Shown here: one piece after another, positions 1 through 8,361 of the stretch
Numbering within the stretch: position 1 is the first letter of the stretch
Layout: each line of letters opens with the position of its first letter
Assembly (NCBI RefSeq): GCF_014873145.1
Contig: NZ_JADBEK010000001.1
Span: 12,214,001 to 12,278,000 of the forward strand
Source: Nonomuraea angiospora
GTDB lineage: Bacteria > Actinomycetota > Actinomycetes > Streptosporangiales > Streptosporangiaceae
Reading direction: 5' to 3'
Length of the DNA: 64,000 nt
Notes under the pieces: model-generated
The model's input: only the letters and a program-made list of their open reading frames with translations
What the model was told of the DNA's origin: nothing
Database searches by the model: none
Program-made: the position numbers and the translations under genes

Positions 1-103
1 CGATTCTCGCCTCTCCTTCCTTCTCCATACCCCACGTTTCGGCAATCCGGATATCCGACTCGCGATTTGCCTGATTTATAGCTTTTCGCGAAGGAGAAGG
101 AAC

Positions 104-1273
104 ATGCTCGATTGCACCGTCCCGGCGCTTGTGCTGCGACTGGACCCCAATAACTTTCATCATGGGACCCTCGGCGCCATCCGCTCCCTCGGCAGGGCCG
201 GCGTGGAGGTGCACGGGCTGCTCGGGGACACGGACTCGCCCACCTCCCGCTCCAAGTACCTGGCGCGCGGGCACGCGTGGCCGCGCGGCGGGGGCATGGG
301 GGACGTCGTGCGGACGCTCACGCAGGTCGCCCAGAGCATCGGCCGCCCGGCCGTCCTGCTGGCGCTGGACGACGCGGGCGCCATCGCCGTCGCGGAGCAC
401 GCGGCCGAGCTGCGCCCGTACTACCTCCTTCCCGACCAGGTGCCCGGACTGCCGCGCGCCCTCGCCGACAAGCGCCTGCTGGCGCAGCTGTGTTCCGCGT
501 TCGGGGTCGTCCAGCCGGAGACCCGGCTGATCACCGGCGAACGCGACGCCGCGGCGGCCGTCACCGACTTCGGGCTGCCGCTGGTCGCCAAGTGGGCCCA
601 GCCGTGGCTCCTGCCCGCCGGCGTCGGACTGCGCAACACCAGCCTGGTGCGCCGGGCCGGCCAGGTGCCCCGGCTGCTCCAGTACGTGGAGGGGCGCGAC
701 CTGCTGTTCCAGCGCTTCGTGCCCGGTGGGCCGCACTCGGACTGGTTCTTCCACGGCTACTTCGACGAGAACTCCCGCTGCCTGTACGGCGGAGCGGGAC
801 GCAAGGAGCGCGCCCATCCCAAGGGCGCCGGGCTCACCACCTACGGGCGATGGCTGCCCAACCCCGTCGTCGAGGGCACGGCCCGCGAGCTGGCGGAGCG
901 GCTGGGCTACCGCGGCGTGCTGGACATCGACTTCCGCCACGACGCCGGCAGGGACGCCTACCACCTGCTGGACTTCAACCCCCGGCTCGGCGCCCAGTTC
1001 CGGCTCTTCAGCGACAGCAGCGGACTGGACCTGGTGCGGGCCGCCCACCTGCACCTGTCCGGCCGGCGCACGGCCCTGGGGCGGGCCGGACACGGCCGGA
1101 CCTACGTGGTGGAGAACTACGACCTCCTCACCGCGGGCCCGAAGAGCCTGCGCGCCCTGTGGTCGGCGGACGAACTGGCCTGGCTGTCCGCCGACGATCC
1201 CCGGCCCTTCGTGGCCATGGCCAGGCATGCGATGAAACGCGGATTCACCCGGCTGGCCCGGCAGCGGGCCTAG
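104..1273 (+). CDS. ATP-grasp carboxylate-amine ligase-like protein
   Basis: 389 residues. The fold is that of ATP-grasp ligases, which join a carboxylate to an amine or thiol through an acyl-phosphate. An N-terminal Rossmann-like part (about 1-110, with the LALDDAGAIAVAEH stretch) is followed by the ATP-grasp core; the metal/ATP-binding end is seen around residues 280-305 (DIDFRH, then LLDFNPRLG). No signal peptide or membrane segment, so cytoplasmic. The ATG has a strong ribosome site (AAGGAGAAGG) at the right distance. It lies 20 bp before an FAD oxidoreductase on the same strand, so the two probably form an operon making or modifying a small metabolite. The substrate cannot be told from sequence. 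Confidence 0.85.
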   Translation: MLDCTVPALVLRLDPNNFHHGTLGAIRSLGRAGVEVHGLLGDTDSPTSRSKYLARGHAWPRGGGMGDVVRTLTQVAQSIGRPAVLLALDDAGAIAVAEHAAELRPYYLLPDQVPGLPRALADKRLLAQLCSAFGVVQPETRLITGERDAAAAVTDFGLPLVAKWAQPWLLPAGVGLRNTSLVRRAGQVPRLLQYVEGRDLLFQRFVPGGPHSDWFFHGYFDENSRCLYGGAGRKERAHPKGAGLTTYGRWLPNPVVEGTARELAERLGYRGVLDIDFRHDAGRDAYHLLDFNPRLGAQFRLFSDSSGLDLVRAAHLHLSGRRTALGRAGHGRTYVVENYDLLTAGPKSLRALWSADELAWLSADDPRPFVAMARHAMKRGFTRLARQRA

Positions 1274-1293
1274 CACGGCGAATGGAGGAGAAC

Positions 1294-2487
1294 ATGGCTA
1301 CCTCGGTCATCGACGTGGCGATCGTGGGCGCCGGACCGTACGGGCTGTCCGTGGCGGCGCACGCCCTGCACGCCGGGCTGGACGCGCGGGTGTACGGCGA
1401 GCCGATGCGGGCGTGGGAGCGCCACATGCCCAGAGGCATGCTGCTGAAGTCCGAGCCGGACGCGTCCCATCTCGGCGACCCGGATCGCAGGCACGGCCTC
1501 GACGCCTTCCACCGCTACTCCTACGGGGAGCCGGTGCCGGTGGAGAGGTTCGTCGCCTACGGCAGGTGGTTCCGGGGGCGGGCGGTCGGCCGGGCGCTGG
1601 AGGAGACGGAGGTGACGGCCGTCGGCGTCGAGGGCAGGCTGTTCGCGCTCTCCCTGTCGTCGGGGGCGTCCGTGCTGGCCAGGACGGTCGTGCTGGCCCT
1701 CGGATTCCTGCCGTTCGCCCACCGGCCCCGCGCCCTGGCGGCCCTGCCGCCCGAGGCGGCCACGCACAGCTCCGACCACCACGACCTGAGCGGGTTCGCG
1801 GGCCGGGACGTGACCGTGCTCGGGGCCGGGCAGTCGGCGCTGGAGACCGCGACGCTGCTGGCCGAGGCCGGGGCGGCCGTCCGGCTCGTCGCCCGGACCG
1901 ATGCCCTGGCCTGGAACGACGTGCCCGTCGAGCGGCGCCCGCTCATGTCGCGCGTGCTGGCGCCCCGCTCCCCGCTCGGGAGCGGCTGGCCGTCCGTGGC
2001 CTGGTCGCGGATGCCGTACGCGGTCCGGCACCTGCCGAGGGCGGCCCGCGCCCACATCGTGCGCAACACCCTCGGGCCGGCCGGGTCCTGGTGGCTGAAG
2101 GAGCGCTTCGACGGCGCCGTGCAGGTGACCCTGGGGACGCGGCTGGCGGCCTCCGAGTACCGCGACGGGGTCCGGCTGCGGCTGCGGGACCCCGCGGGAG
2201 CGGTCACCACGCTGGAGACCGAGCACGTCATCGCGGCGACCGGCTACCGGGTGGACGTGGCCAGGATCGGGATCCTGCACGAGGACCTGCGGCGCGCGGT
2301 GGCGGCGCCCGGTCCGGCGCCGCGGCTCGGTCCCGCCTTCGAGACGTCCGTCGCGGGGCTGCACCTGGTCGGGCTCGCGGCGGCGGCGACGTTCGGACCG
2401 GCCATGCGGTTCGTGTGCGGCTGCGACTTCGCCGCCCGCCGCGTGACCAGGGGCCTCGTGCGCCGACTTCGGGGAGCCCGGGCGTGA
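1294..2487 (+). CDS. FAD/NAD(P)-dependent oxidoreductase (flavin monooxygenase/ornithine-hydroxylase-like)
   Basis: 397 residues, soluble. The N terminus has the FAD-binding Rossmann motif GAGPYGLS (residues 8-15), and a second nucleotide-binding motif GAGQSALE appears near residue 178, the arrangement of two-dinucleotide flavin monooxygenases and N-hydroxylases. A late ATGY motif (AATGYRVD) matches the NADPH-domain end of these families. The ATG at 1294 is chosen because GGAGGAG lies just before it; the ATG at 1282 overlaps that site. It follows the ATP-grasp gene closely and its TGA overlaps the GTG of the next gene, so the three look co-transcribed. The exact oxidation reaction is unknown. 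Confidence 0.85.
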   Translation: MATSVIDVAIVGAGPYGLSVAAHALHAGLDARVYGEPMRAWERHMPRGMLLKSEPDASHLGDPDRRHGLDAFHRYSYGEPVPVERFVAYGRWFRGRAVGRALEETEVTAVGVEGRLFALSLSSGASVLARTVVLALGFLPFAHRPRALAALPPEAATHSSDHHDLSGFAGRDVTVLGAGQSALETATLLAEAGAAVRLVARTDALAWNDVPVERRPLMSRVLAPRSPLGSGWPSVAWSRMPYAVRHLPRAARAHIVRNTLGPAGSWWLKERFDGAVQVTLGTRLAASEYRDGVRLRLRDPAGAVTTLETEHVIAATGYRVDVARIGILHEDLRRAVAAPGPAPRLGPAFETSVAGLHLVGLAAAATFGPAMRFVCGCDFAARRVTRGLVRRLRGARA

Positions 2488-3670
2488 ACCCGCGTAGAGC
2501 CGCGATGGTTCTTCACGCGGTGCTGCCCTGCGTGGTCACGCTGTTCGCCGGCGTCCCGGGGGCCGTCGCCGGGGACGCGCCGTCGTCCTTCACCAACTCG
2601 CCGGCGACGGCCTCGGGGCGGACGCCGTCCGGCGTGAGGGTGACCGTGCGCAAGACCATGATCGGGCAGACCCGCGTGGCCTCCGCCCAGGTGCTGACCC
2701 CGAGCACGTGGGCGCCCGCCGACGAATACCTCGTCCCGGCCAACGCCAAGATGACGGCGGGATTCATGGACCTCTACGAGGACTTCGCGGCCCGGCCCGG
2801 CGGCTGGAGCGGCGTGGCCATGCTGACGTTCACGTTCTCCCGGCCGGTACGCGACCCGCACCTGCACGTGTTCGGCACGGGCGGCCTGTCGCGCGACCCC
2901 AGGCGCGGCCGCGACGACTACTGGCCCGCCATCGACCTGGTCGGCGGCACCCCGGCCACGCCCACCTTCTCCGCGGCGGCCGGCTTCCCCGGCTACCGGG
3001 TCACGTCGGACTCGATCGAGCCGGAAGCGGTCCGTCCCGTCAGGTCCACCACCTGCGGGGTCGTCTACACCTGCGGCACGGCCAAGGTGAACGGCACCGT
3101 GACCGCGTTCACGATCCGCCTGAGCGCCCGTGACGTGCGCTACGGGCTCGGGGGCCCAGGCTGTGGGCCGCGTTCAAGCTCACGCTGGCCGAGGACGACT
3201 CCGACGCGCCCGCCTCGTACGGAGCCGCCTCCCACGCGATCACCGACTCCTTCCTGGGAGCCTCCGTGACCGCCGACCATCTGAACGTGGTGAGCACGGC
3301 GCCCCGCAGGGTGAGCGCCGACGAGGACGACGCCGTGACCGGCTCCCCGGCGGAGATCACCGTCCGGGACCTGGCCGGCACGCTGACGGTGCCCGTACGG
3401 GCCGGGTCGCCCGCGTACCTCACCGGCTGGATCGACGCCGACGGCGACGGCCGCTTCGGCACGGACGAGCGGGCCACCGCGAAGGTCGACAAGGACGCCA
3501 CCACCGCCGAGCTGCGCTGGAGTCTGCCGAAGACACTGCCCACCGGCCCCACCTGGATGCGGCTGCGCCTGGCCGCCGAGGCGACGGCCCTGCCCACGGG
3601 ATGGGCCGACAGCGGCGAGGTCGAGGACCACCCGATCCGGCTCGTCCGCCCGGCGGACGCCGTGAGCTGA
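2484..3670 (+). pseudogene. Secreted CshA/GEVED-domain protein, frameshifted
   Basis: The reading frame starts at a GTG overlapping the previous stop (GTGA) and opens with a signal peptide (hydrophobic core ending in GVPGAVAGDA). Residues after it resemble the CshA non-repetitive adhesin domain (DLYEDF, FTFSRPV, LHVFGTGG). At the G5C3 tract 3150-3157 the frame moves by one base: upstream the frame is that of 2484, downstream the protein resumes as LWAAFKLTLAEDD and ends in a clear GEVED domain (WIDADGDGRFG then DSGEVEDHPI). The downstream part is perfectly open to its TGA at 3670. One missing base would restore a single protein of about 395 residues. This may be a true null allele, phase variation in a G tract, or a sequencing error. 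Confidence 0.75.
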
Positions 3671-3676
3671 GGCGGG

Positions 3677-4210
3677 TCAGAGCGAGAGCGCGGGCTCCAT
3701 GACCTCGGAGGGGCACAGCCGGCCGATCACCGCGCGCACCTGGGCGCGCAGGGCGGGGTCCGTGAGGTGGCCGTCCTCGTCGAAGTGCGGGCAGGCCGGG
3801 GAGATCACCAGCTCGGCCCCCATCACGACGGCGCCCGCCGCCTGAAGGTGCTTGTACAGCTCCGCCTGCGCCCACATCGCGCCGCACGCCCGCGCGCTCG
3901 CGCTCATCACCGCCACGTGCTTGCCCGACAGCCGGTCGCCCGCCGACATCCAGTCCAGCGCGTACGTCAGCTCCTCCGGCAGCAGGCTGTGCTCGGGGGC
4001 GGTCAGCAGCACCGCGTCGGACGCGGCGACCAGCCCGATGAGCTCGCGCGCCACGACCGGCACCGGGCCAGGCGCGTACGGCGGGATCTCGCCCAGCCCC
4101 GGCCACACCGCGAAGTCGACGCCCGCGGGCAGCTCGCCACCCGCCGCGTCCAGCAATTTGTTGATAAACGACCCCGCGTGCAGACTGGCGGCGATCCCGA
4201 TGATTTTCAC
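3677..4210 (-). CDS. NADPH-dependent FMN reductase family protein
   Basis: 177 residues with the flavodoxin-like fold of NADPH-FMN reductases: the beta1-loop KIIGIAASLHAGSFINKLL is the FMN phosphate-binding region, and TAPEHSLLPEELTYALDW is the typical TPEYN-like flavin loop region, here with EH in place of EY. The GTG at 4210 is chosen because it sits directly before the conserved first strand; upstream in-frame codons have no matching protein. Probably provides reduced flavin or reduces quinones in the cytosol. It is the last gene of the desaturase-AarF-reductase series on the minus strand, about 100 bp from its neighbour, and ends 7 bp from the convergent GEVED gene. Confidence 0.85.
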   Translation of the reverse strand: MKIIGIAASLHAGSFINKLLDAAGGELPAGVDFAVWPGLGEIPPYAPGPVPVVARELIGLVAASDAVLLTAPEHSLLPEELTYALDWMSAGDRLSGKHVAVMSASARACGAMWAQAELYKHLQAAGAVVMGAELVISPACPHFDEDGHLTDPALRAQVRAVIGRLCPSEVMEPALSL

Positions 4211-4312
4211 CCTCTGCTCCCGAGCGGTTCCGAAGTTTCCAGAAACCTGCCCGATGCCTCGGATGTCCAAGACCAGCGCCGGGTCAAGACACGACTGGGG
4301 CCCGTTCGCGCC

Positions 4313-6286
4313 CTATCGCCGCGCCGGGTGATCGTCCGAGGCGCGCGGGCGGCGGAAGATCAGGGCCAGGACGCGCAGCACCAGGATGGCGGCGATCACC
4401 AGCAGGTTGTAGCCGATGAGCTGGAACAGCGAGGTGTTCGCCAGCGCCGGCGGGCCGCCGGCCGTCCCGAGGAGGATGACCGCCATCACCCCGGCCGTGG
4501 CCCCGAGCACCGTCAGCAGCACCTGGTGGAGCAGGCCCGTCACGTAACGGCGGTCGCGGTCGTCGGCGAGCAGCCGCACGTTCATGGTGAACCGGCCGTG
4601 CTCCGCGGCGCTCGCGATGCGCTCGACGCGGCGCGGCAGGCGGCGCAGCATCGGCAGCAGCGCGACCAGCTCCTGCGTGACGGACTCCTTGATCGTCTCC
4701 GGCGTGATCCGCTCGGCGAGGTGGCGGCCGGCGAACGAGCGGGCCTCGCCGATGAGGTCGAACCCGGGGGACAGGCGCACGAGCGTGCCCTCCAGCGTGG
4801 CCAGCGCGCGGAAGACGGCGGCCACCTCGGGCGGGATCGACAGCCCGTACGCCGAGACGATCCTGAACAGGTCGGTGAACATCTGCGCGCTGTCCATGCC
4901 GGCCGTCACGTGCCTGGCCATGAACTGGCCGAGCGCCCGTTCGAGCGCGGCCTCGTCGATGTCCTCCGGCCTGGGCACGACCTCGAGCAGCGCGTCGGTG
5001 ACGCCCAGCGGGTCCTGGCGGTTCATGGCGAGCAGGAAGCGCCGCAGCGCCGAGCGCACGGAGTCGTCGAGCCGCCCGACCGCGCCGAAGTCGAGCAGCC
5101 CCAGCGTGCCGTCGTCGAGCAGCATGAGGTTGCCGGGATGCGGGTCGGCGTGGAAGACGCCCTCGATCAGGATCTGCCTGAGCAGGCAGTCGAGCAGGTC
5201 GCGGGCCAGCTGCGGGCCCTGCTCGGGGGCGGCGGCGGTGACGGGCCGGCCGGACAGGCGCCGCATGACGAGCACGCGTTCGGTGCACATGGCGCTGATC
5301 GGGGCGGGGTAGGTGACACCGCCGCCGCCGGAGGCGGTGACGGCCGCCATGTTGGCCGCCTCCACCCGGAAGTCGAGCTCCTCGCGGATCGCCGTCGCGA
5401 ACCCCTCGGCCAGGTCGCGCAGGCCGAGCGAGCGGCCCCAGCGGGTCCTGGACTCCAGCGTGGCCGCCAGCCGCCGGACGATGTCGAGGTCCTTCGAGAC
5501 CACCGGCCAGATGCCCGGCCGCAGCACCTTGACCACGACGCTCTCGCCCGAGTGCAGGCGCGCGGCGTGGACCTGCCCGATGGAGGCGGCGGCCAGCGGC
5601 GTCCGGTCGAACTCGGCGAACGCCTCGTCCACCGGCCCGCCCAGCTCGGCGGCCAGCACCGGCTCGATCTCCGGCCACGGCGCCGGGGCGACCTGGTCCT
5701 GCAGCCGGCCCAGCTCCTCGACGAACTCGGCGGGCAGCAGGTCGCGCCGGGTGGACAGGACCTGGCCGAGCTTGATGAACGTGACGCCGCCCTCGTCGAG
5801 CGCCTCGCGCAGCGACCTGGCCAGCCGCACCTTGCCCGAGCGGTCGTCGAGCCGCTCGCCCCGGCCGCGCAGGTACGGGCCGAGGCCGTGCTTGATGGCG
5901 ATCCGGGTGATCTGCGAGTAGCGCCTGGCCCGGGACAGGCGGCCGCGTACGGACCTGACGAGCTCCAGCGGCCCCGGCACCGAGCCCGGCGGCACCAGCG
6001 CCTCGGCGATCACCAGGATCACCATGGGGATCAGCACCACGCTCATGACGATGAGCAGCAGGATCCCCATCGCCGGCGCGGCGGGCGGGTTCTCGCGGTC
6101 GACGGGGCCGAGCGAGGACAGGATCGGCTCCAGCATCGGCTGCGCCAGCGCGAAGGCGACCAGCGCAGCCAGGAACGTGCGCAGCCTGCCGAACCTGACG
6201 TCCAGCAGGCGCTGCGCCGCCGTGGCCAGACCGATGATCATCAGGAGCGTGAAGACGCTGAGGAGCAGCTGGGTGGGGAGATCCAT
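4313..6286 (-). CDS. AarF/UbiB (ABC1) kinase-like membrane protein
   Basis: 657 residues. Three hydrophobic segments occupy the first 110 residues, then the ABC1/UbiB protein-kinase-like domain: FIKLGQVLSTR (KxGQ motif), AAASIGQVHAA (the A-rich loop replacing the normal P-loop), HADPHPGNLML (catalytic loop) and LLDFGAVG (DFG metal site). Two further membrane helices close the protein. UbiB-type proteins are atypical ATPases linked to quinone and lipid metabolism. The ATG at 6286 is preferred over an upstream GTG because GGAAGGA stands 9 bases before it. It follows the desaturase by about 60 bp on the same strand, suggesting a membrane-lipid operon. Confidence 0.85.
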   Translation of the reverse strand: MDLPTQLLLSVFTLLMIIGLATAAQRLLDVRFGRLRTFLAALVAFALAQPMLEPILSSLGPVDRENPPAAPAMGILLLIVMSVVLIPMVILVIAEALVPPGSVPGPLELVRSVRGRLSRARRYSQITRIAIKHGLGPYLRGRGERLDDRSGKVRLARSLREALDEGGVTFIKLGQVLSTRRDLLPAEFVEELGRLQDQVAPAPWPEIEPVLAAELGGPVDEAFAEFDRTPLAAASIGQVHAARLHSGESVVVKVLRPGIWPVVSKDLDIVRRLAATLESRTRWGRSLGLRDLAEGFATAIREELDFRVEAANMAAVTASGGGGVTYPAPISAMCTERVLVMRRLSGRPVTAAAPEQGPQLARDLLDCLLRQILIEGVFHADPHPGNLMLLDDGTLGLLDFGAVGRLDDSVRSALRRFLLAMNRQDPLGVTDALLEVVPRPEDIDEAALERALGQFMARHVTAGMDSAQMFTDLFRIVSAYGLSIPPEVAAVFRALATLEGTLVRLSPGFDLIGEARSFAGRHLAERITPETIKESVTQELVALLPMLRRLPRRVERIASAAEHGRFTMNVRLLADDRDRRYVTGLLHQVLLTVLGATAGVMAVILLGTAGGPPALANTSLFQLIGYNLLVIAAILVLRVLALIFRRPRASDDHPARR

Positions 6287-6346
6287 AGAGCAGGATCCTT
6301 CCACGGCGGCGCTCCCCGCCAGATGCCGGCGGCGGGCGCGGGTCCG

Positions 6347-7273
6347 TCAGCGGGCGGCGGCGCGCGCCCGGCGCTCCTCGCGGCGCTCGACGAACCTGGC
6401 GGCCGTGGTCTCGGTCTTGGCCAGGAACGCGGACAGCTCCTCGCGGGCCCGCTCGCCCTCGGCGTCCAGCCCGGTCTTGTCGAACACCGACCACTGCTTC
6501 AGCACCGGCATCAGCACGTCGTCCAGGTGGAGGCGCAGGTCGTAGATGCCCTCGTTCGCGATGATCATGGCCTTGCGGGCGAACCCCTCGATGCCCGAGC
6601 CCGGCATCTGGAACGTGGTGACGACGTCGGTCACCGCGCGCATGGTCTGGTTGGGGTCCAGCTCGAAGGCGGCCTTGAGCAGGTTGCGGTAGAAGAGCAT
6701 GTGCAGGTTCTCGTCGGCGGCGATCCTGGCGAGCAGACGCTCGCAGCCCTCGTCGCCGGAGGCCCTGCCGGTGTTGCGGTGCGCGATGCGGGTGGCCAGC
6801 TCCTGGAAGGAGACGTACGCGAGCTGCTGGAGCATGGTGCCGTACTCGGTGATGAAGCCGTTCTCCATGTGGTGCATGCGGGCGCGCTCGAGCGCCACCG
6901 GATCGACGGCGCGGGTGACCGTGAGGTAGTCGCGCAGCGCGGTGCCGTGGCGGTCCTCCTCGGCCGTCCAGCGGTGCACCCAGGTGCCCCAGGCGCCGTC
7001 GCGGCCGAACGTGCTGGCGATCTCGTGGTGGTAGCTGGGGAGGTTGTCCTCGGTCAGGAGATTGACGATGAGCGAGATGCGGGCCGCCTCGGGGATCTTG
7101 GAGTCGCCTTCCTGCCACGCCTCGCCCCCGTAGATGCCGTCGAAGTCGCGGCCTTCGCTCCACGGGATGTACTCGTGCGGGAACCACTCCTTCGCCATCG
7201 TGTGATGGCGGTCGAGCTCCACGGCCACCACGGGCTCCAGCTCGTGCAGCAGCTCCGTCTGAGTCATCGCCAT
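6347..7273 (-). CDS. Acyl-ACP desaturase (ferritin-like di-iron enzyme)
   Basis: 308 residues, the usual size of soluble acyl-ACP desaturases, which put a double bond into acyl chains using O2, reduced ferredoxin and a di-iron site. The two iron-ligand motifs are visible: WTAEEDRHG (ExxH) and AADENLHM (ExxH), with additional acidic residues in the first helices. The ATG is preceded by AAGGAGAA. It is transcribed divergently from a Nudix gene across a 77-bp gap that contains a palindrome and an iron-box-like site, which would fit an iron-dependent enzyme. AarF and the FMN reductase follow on the same strand. Confidence 0.92.
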   Translation of the reverse strand: MAMTQTELLHELEPVVAVELDRHHTMAKEWFPHEYIPWSEGRDFDGIYGGEAWQEGDSKIPEAARISLIVNLLTEDNLPSYHHEIASTFGRDGAWGTWVHRWTAEEDRHGTALRDYLTVTRAVDPVALERARMHHMENGFITEYGTMLQQLAYVSFQELATRIAHRNTGRASGDEGCERLLARIAADENLHMLFYRNLLKAAFELDPNQTMRAVTDVVTTFQMPGSGIEGFARKAMIIANEGIYDLRLHLDDVLMPVLKQWSVFDKTGLDAEGERAREELSAFLAKTETTAARFVERREERRARAAAR

Positions 7274-7294
7274 AAAAGATCTTCTCCTTCAGGT

Positions 7295-7322
7295 TACGGT
7301 ACCGTAGGTTAGGCTACCGGAA
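7295..7322. promoter_or_regulatory. Divergent operator: 12-bp palindrome overlapping an IdeR/DtxR-like iron box
   Basis: Between the desaturase and Nudix starts lies the perfect palindrome TACGGTACCGTA (7295-7306). Overlapping it, 7304-7322 reads GTAGGTTAGGCTACCGGAA, which matches 15 of 19 positions of the actinobacterial iron-box consensus TTAGGTTAGGCTAACCTAA. The palindrome itself could also serve a TetR-type lipid regulator. The match count was made by eye. Confidence 0.5.
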
Positions 7323-7350
7323 GGACATACCGGTCAAATAGGGTGTCCCT

Positions 7351-7809
7351 ATGCGACCCAGTGTCCGCGGTGTCCTGCTCGACCACGACGAGCGGCTGGT
7401 GATCTTCCGCCGTACGGTTCCGGGACGCGACGTCTATTGGAGCATCCCCGGAGGGCATGTCGAACCGGGGGACGACACGCTGGAGCACACCCTGCACCGG
7501 GAACTGCTCGAGGAGCTGGGCGCGACCGTCTCGGCGGTGACGCCCCTGGTCACGCTGTCATACCCCTGGCAGGGCGAGCTCAAGACGCAGCACGTCTACG
7601 GCTGCCGCCTGGTGTCGATGGATCCGGGGCTGCGGCACGGGCCTGAGTTCGAGGACCCGTCGCGGGGGCTGTACGAGGTGGAGCGGGTACGGCTGAACCG
7701 TTCGGAGATCACGTCCCGGCACCTGGTGCCCGAGCCGGTCGCCGACTACCTGTCGACCGCCATCACGGACCTGCCCCGCCTGATCGGCCAGGGCTCTCCG
7801 CCCGGTTAG
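7351..7809 (+). CDS. Nudix hydrolase
   Basis: 152 residues. The Nudix box runs from GGHVEPGDD to RELLEELGA (about residues 33-57); it has one extra residue between the glycine and the acidic position compared with the strict GX5EX7REUXEEXGU form, a common variant. These enzymes cleave nucleoside diphosphates linked to another moiety, using Mg2+. No further domain and no export signal. Divergent from the acyl-ACP desaturase, and its TAG stop interlocks with the TAA of the convergent arfB gene (4-nt overlap). Substrate unknown. Confidence 0.88.
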   Translation: MRPSVRGVLLDHDERLVIFRRTVPGRDVYWSIPGGHVEPGDDTLEHTLHRELLEELGATVSAVTPLVTLSYPWQGELKTQHVYGCRLVSMDPGLRHGPEFEDPSRGLYEVERVRLNRSEITSRHLVPEPVADYLSTAITDLPRLIGQGSPPG

Positions 7810-8213
7810 GGCTCGCGGCGCAGGCGCTTCAGGTCGGAGCGCTGCTTCTTCGCGGCGATGCGGCGCTCGACGGCGCCGCGGCTGGGCTTGGTCGGGCGGC
7901 GGCGCTTGGGCGGCGGGGCGATGGCCTCGCGCAGGCGCTGGGCCAGGCGGTGCGCCGCGGCCTCCCGGTTGCGCAGCTGGGAGCGGTATTCGGAGGCGGC
8001 GATCGTGATCGTCGGGGAGCCCAGCCGGTCGAGCGCCCTGGCCTTCAGCGCGGGCGGCAGCGCGGTGCTGGCGGCCACGTCGAAGACGAGCTCCACGCGG
8101 CTGTCGGTGGTGTTGACGCCCTGGCCGCCGGGGCCCGACGAACGTGAGAAACGCCAGACGAGCTCGACGTCGGGGATGACGATCGAGTCGTTGACGATCA
8201 GCGGGCCGGGCAT
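7806..8213 (-). CDS. arfB: Alternative ribosome-rescue peptidyl-tRNA hydrolase ArfB
   Basis: 135 residues, the normal size of ArfB/YaeJ. The catalytic GGQ motif is in SSGPGGQGVN near residue 29, followed by the release-factor catalytic domain and a strongly basic C-terminal tail (KRRRPTKPSRGAVERR and KKQRSDLKRLRR) that in this family inserts into the empty mRNA channel of stalled ribosomes. No codon-recognition domain is present, which separates it from RF1/RF2. The ATG at 8213 has AGGAG 8 bases upstream; the longer upstream frame lacks support. It frees ribosomes stuck at the ends of broken mRNAs. Confidence 0.92.
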   Translation of the reverse strand: MPGPLIVNDSIVIPDVELVWRFSRSSGPGGQGVNTTDSRVELVFDVAASTALPPALKARALDRLGSPTITIAASEYRSQLRNREAAAHRLAQRLREAIAPPPKRRRPTKPSRGAVERRIAAKKQRSDLKRLRREP

Positions 8214-8361
8214 GTGCGGGACTCCTGTTCTCTCACCAGCACTAACAGTAAATGGGTGATGTATGCCGCGCGCAACGGCATTTCCCCTTCTCTGTTGAGA
8301 TGGCGGACTGCAAGTGACGTATGCCACCATCGCGCGGAGAATCACGTGTGGGGGAGGCGCT

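Noticed and set aside
277..2487. Long open frame reading 736 codons across the ATP-grasp gene
   Set aside because: Only the part from 1294 is a real protein; the first ~340 codons are the Arg/Ala/Pro-rich shadow of the ATP-grasp gene.
3767..7312. 1181-codon open frame on the plus strand
   Set aside because: It is antisense to the desaturase, AarF and FMN reductase genes and has the composition (His/Arg/Gln/Asp-rich) of a GC-rich shadow.
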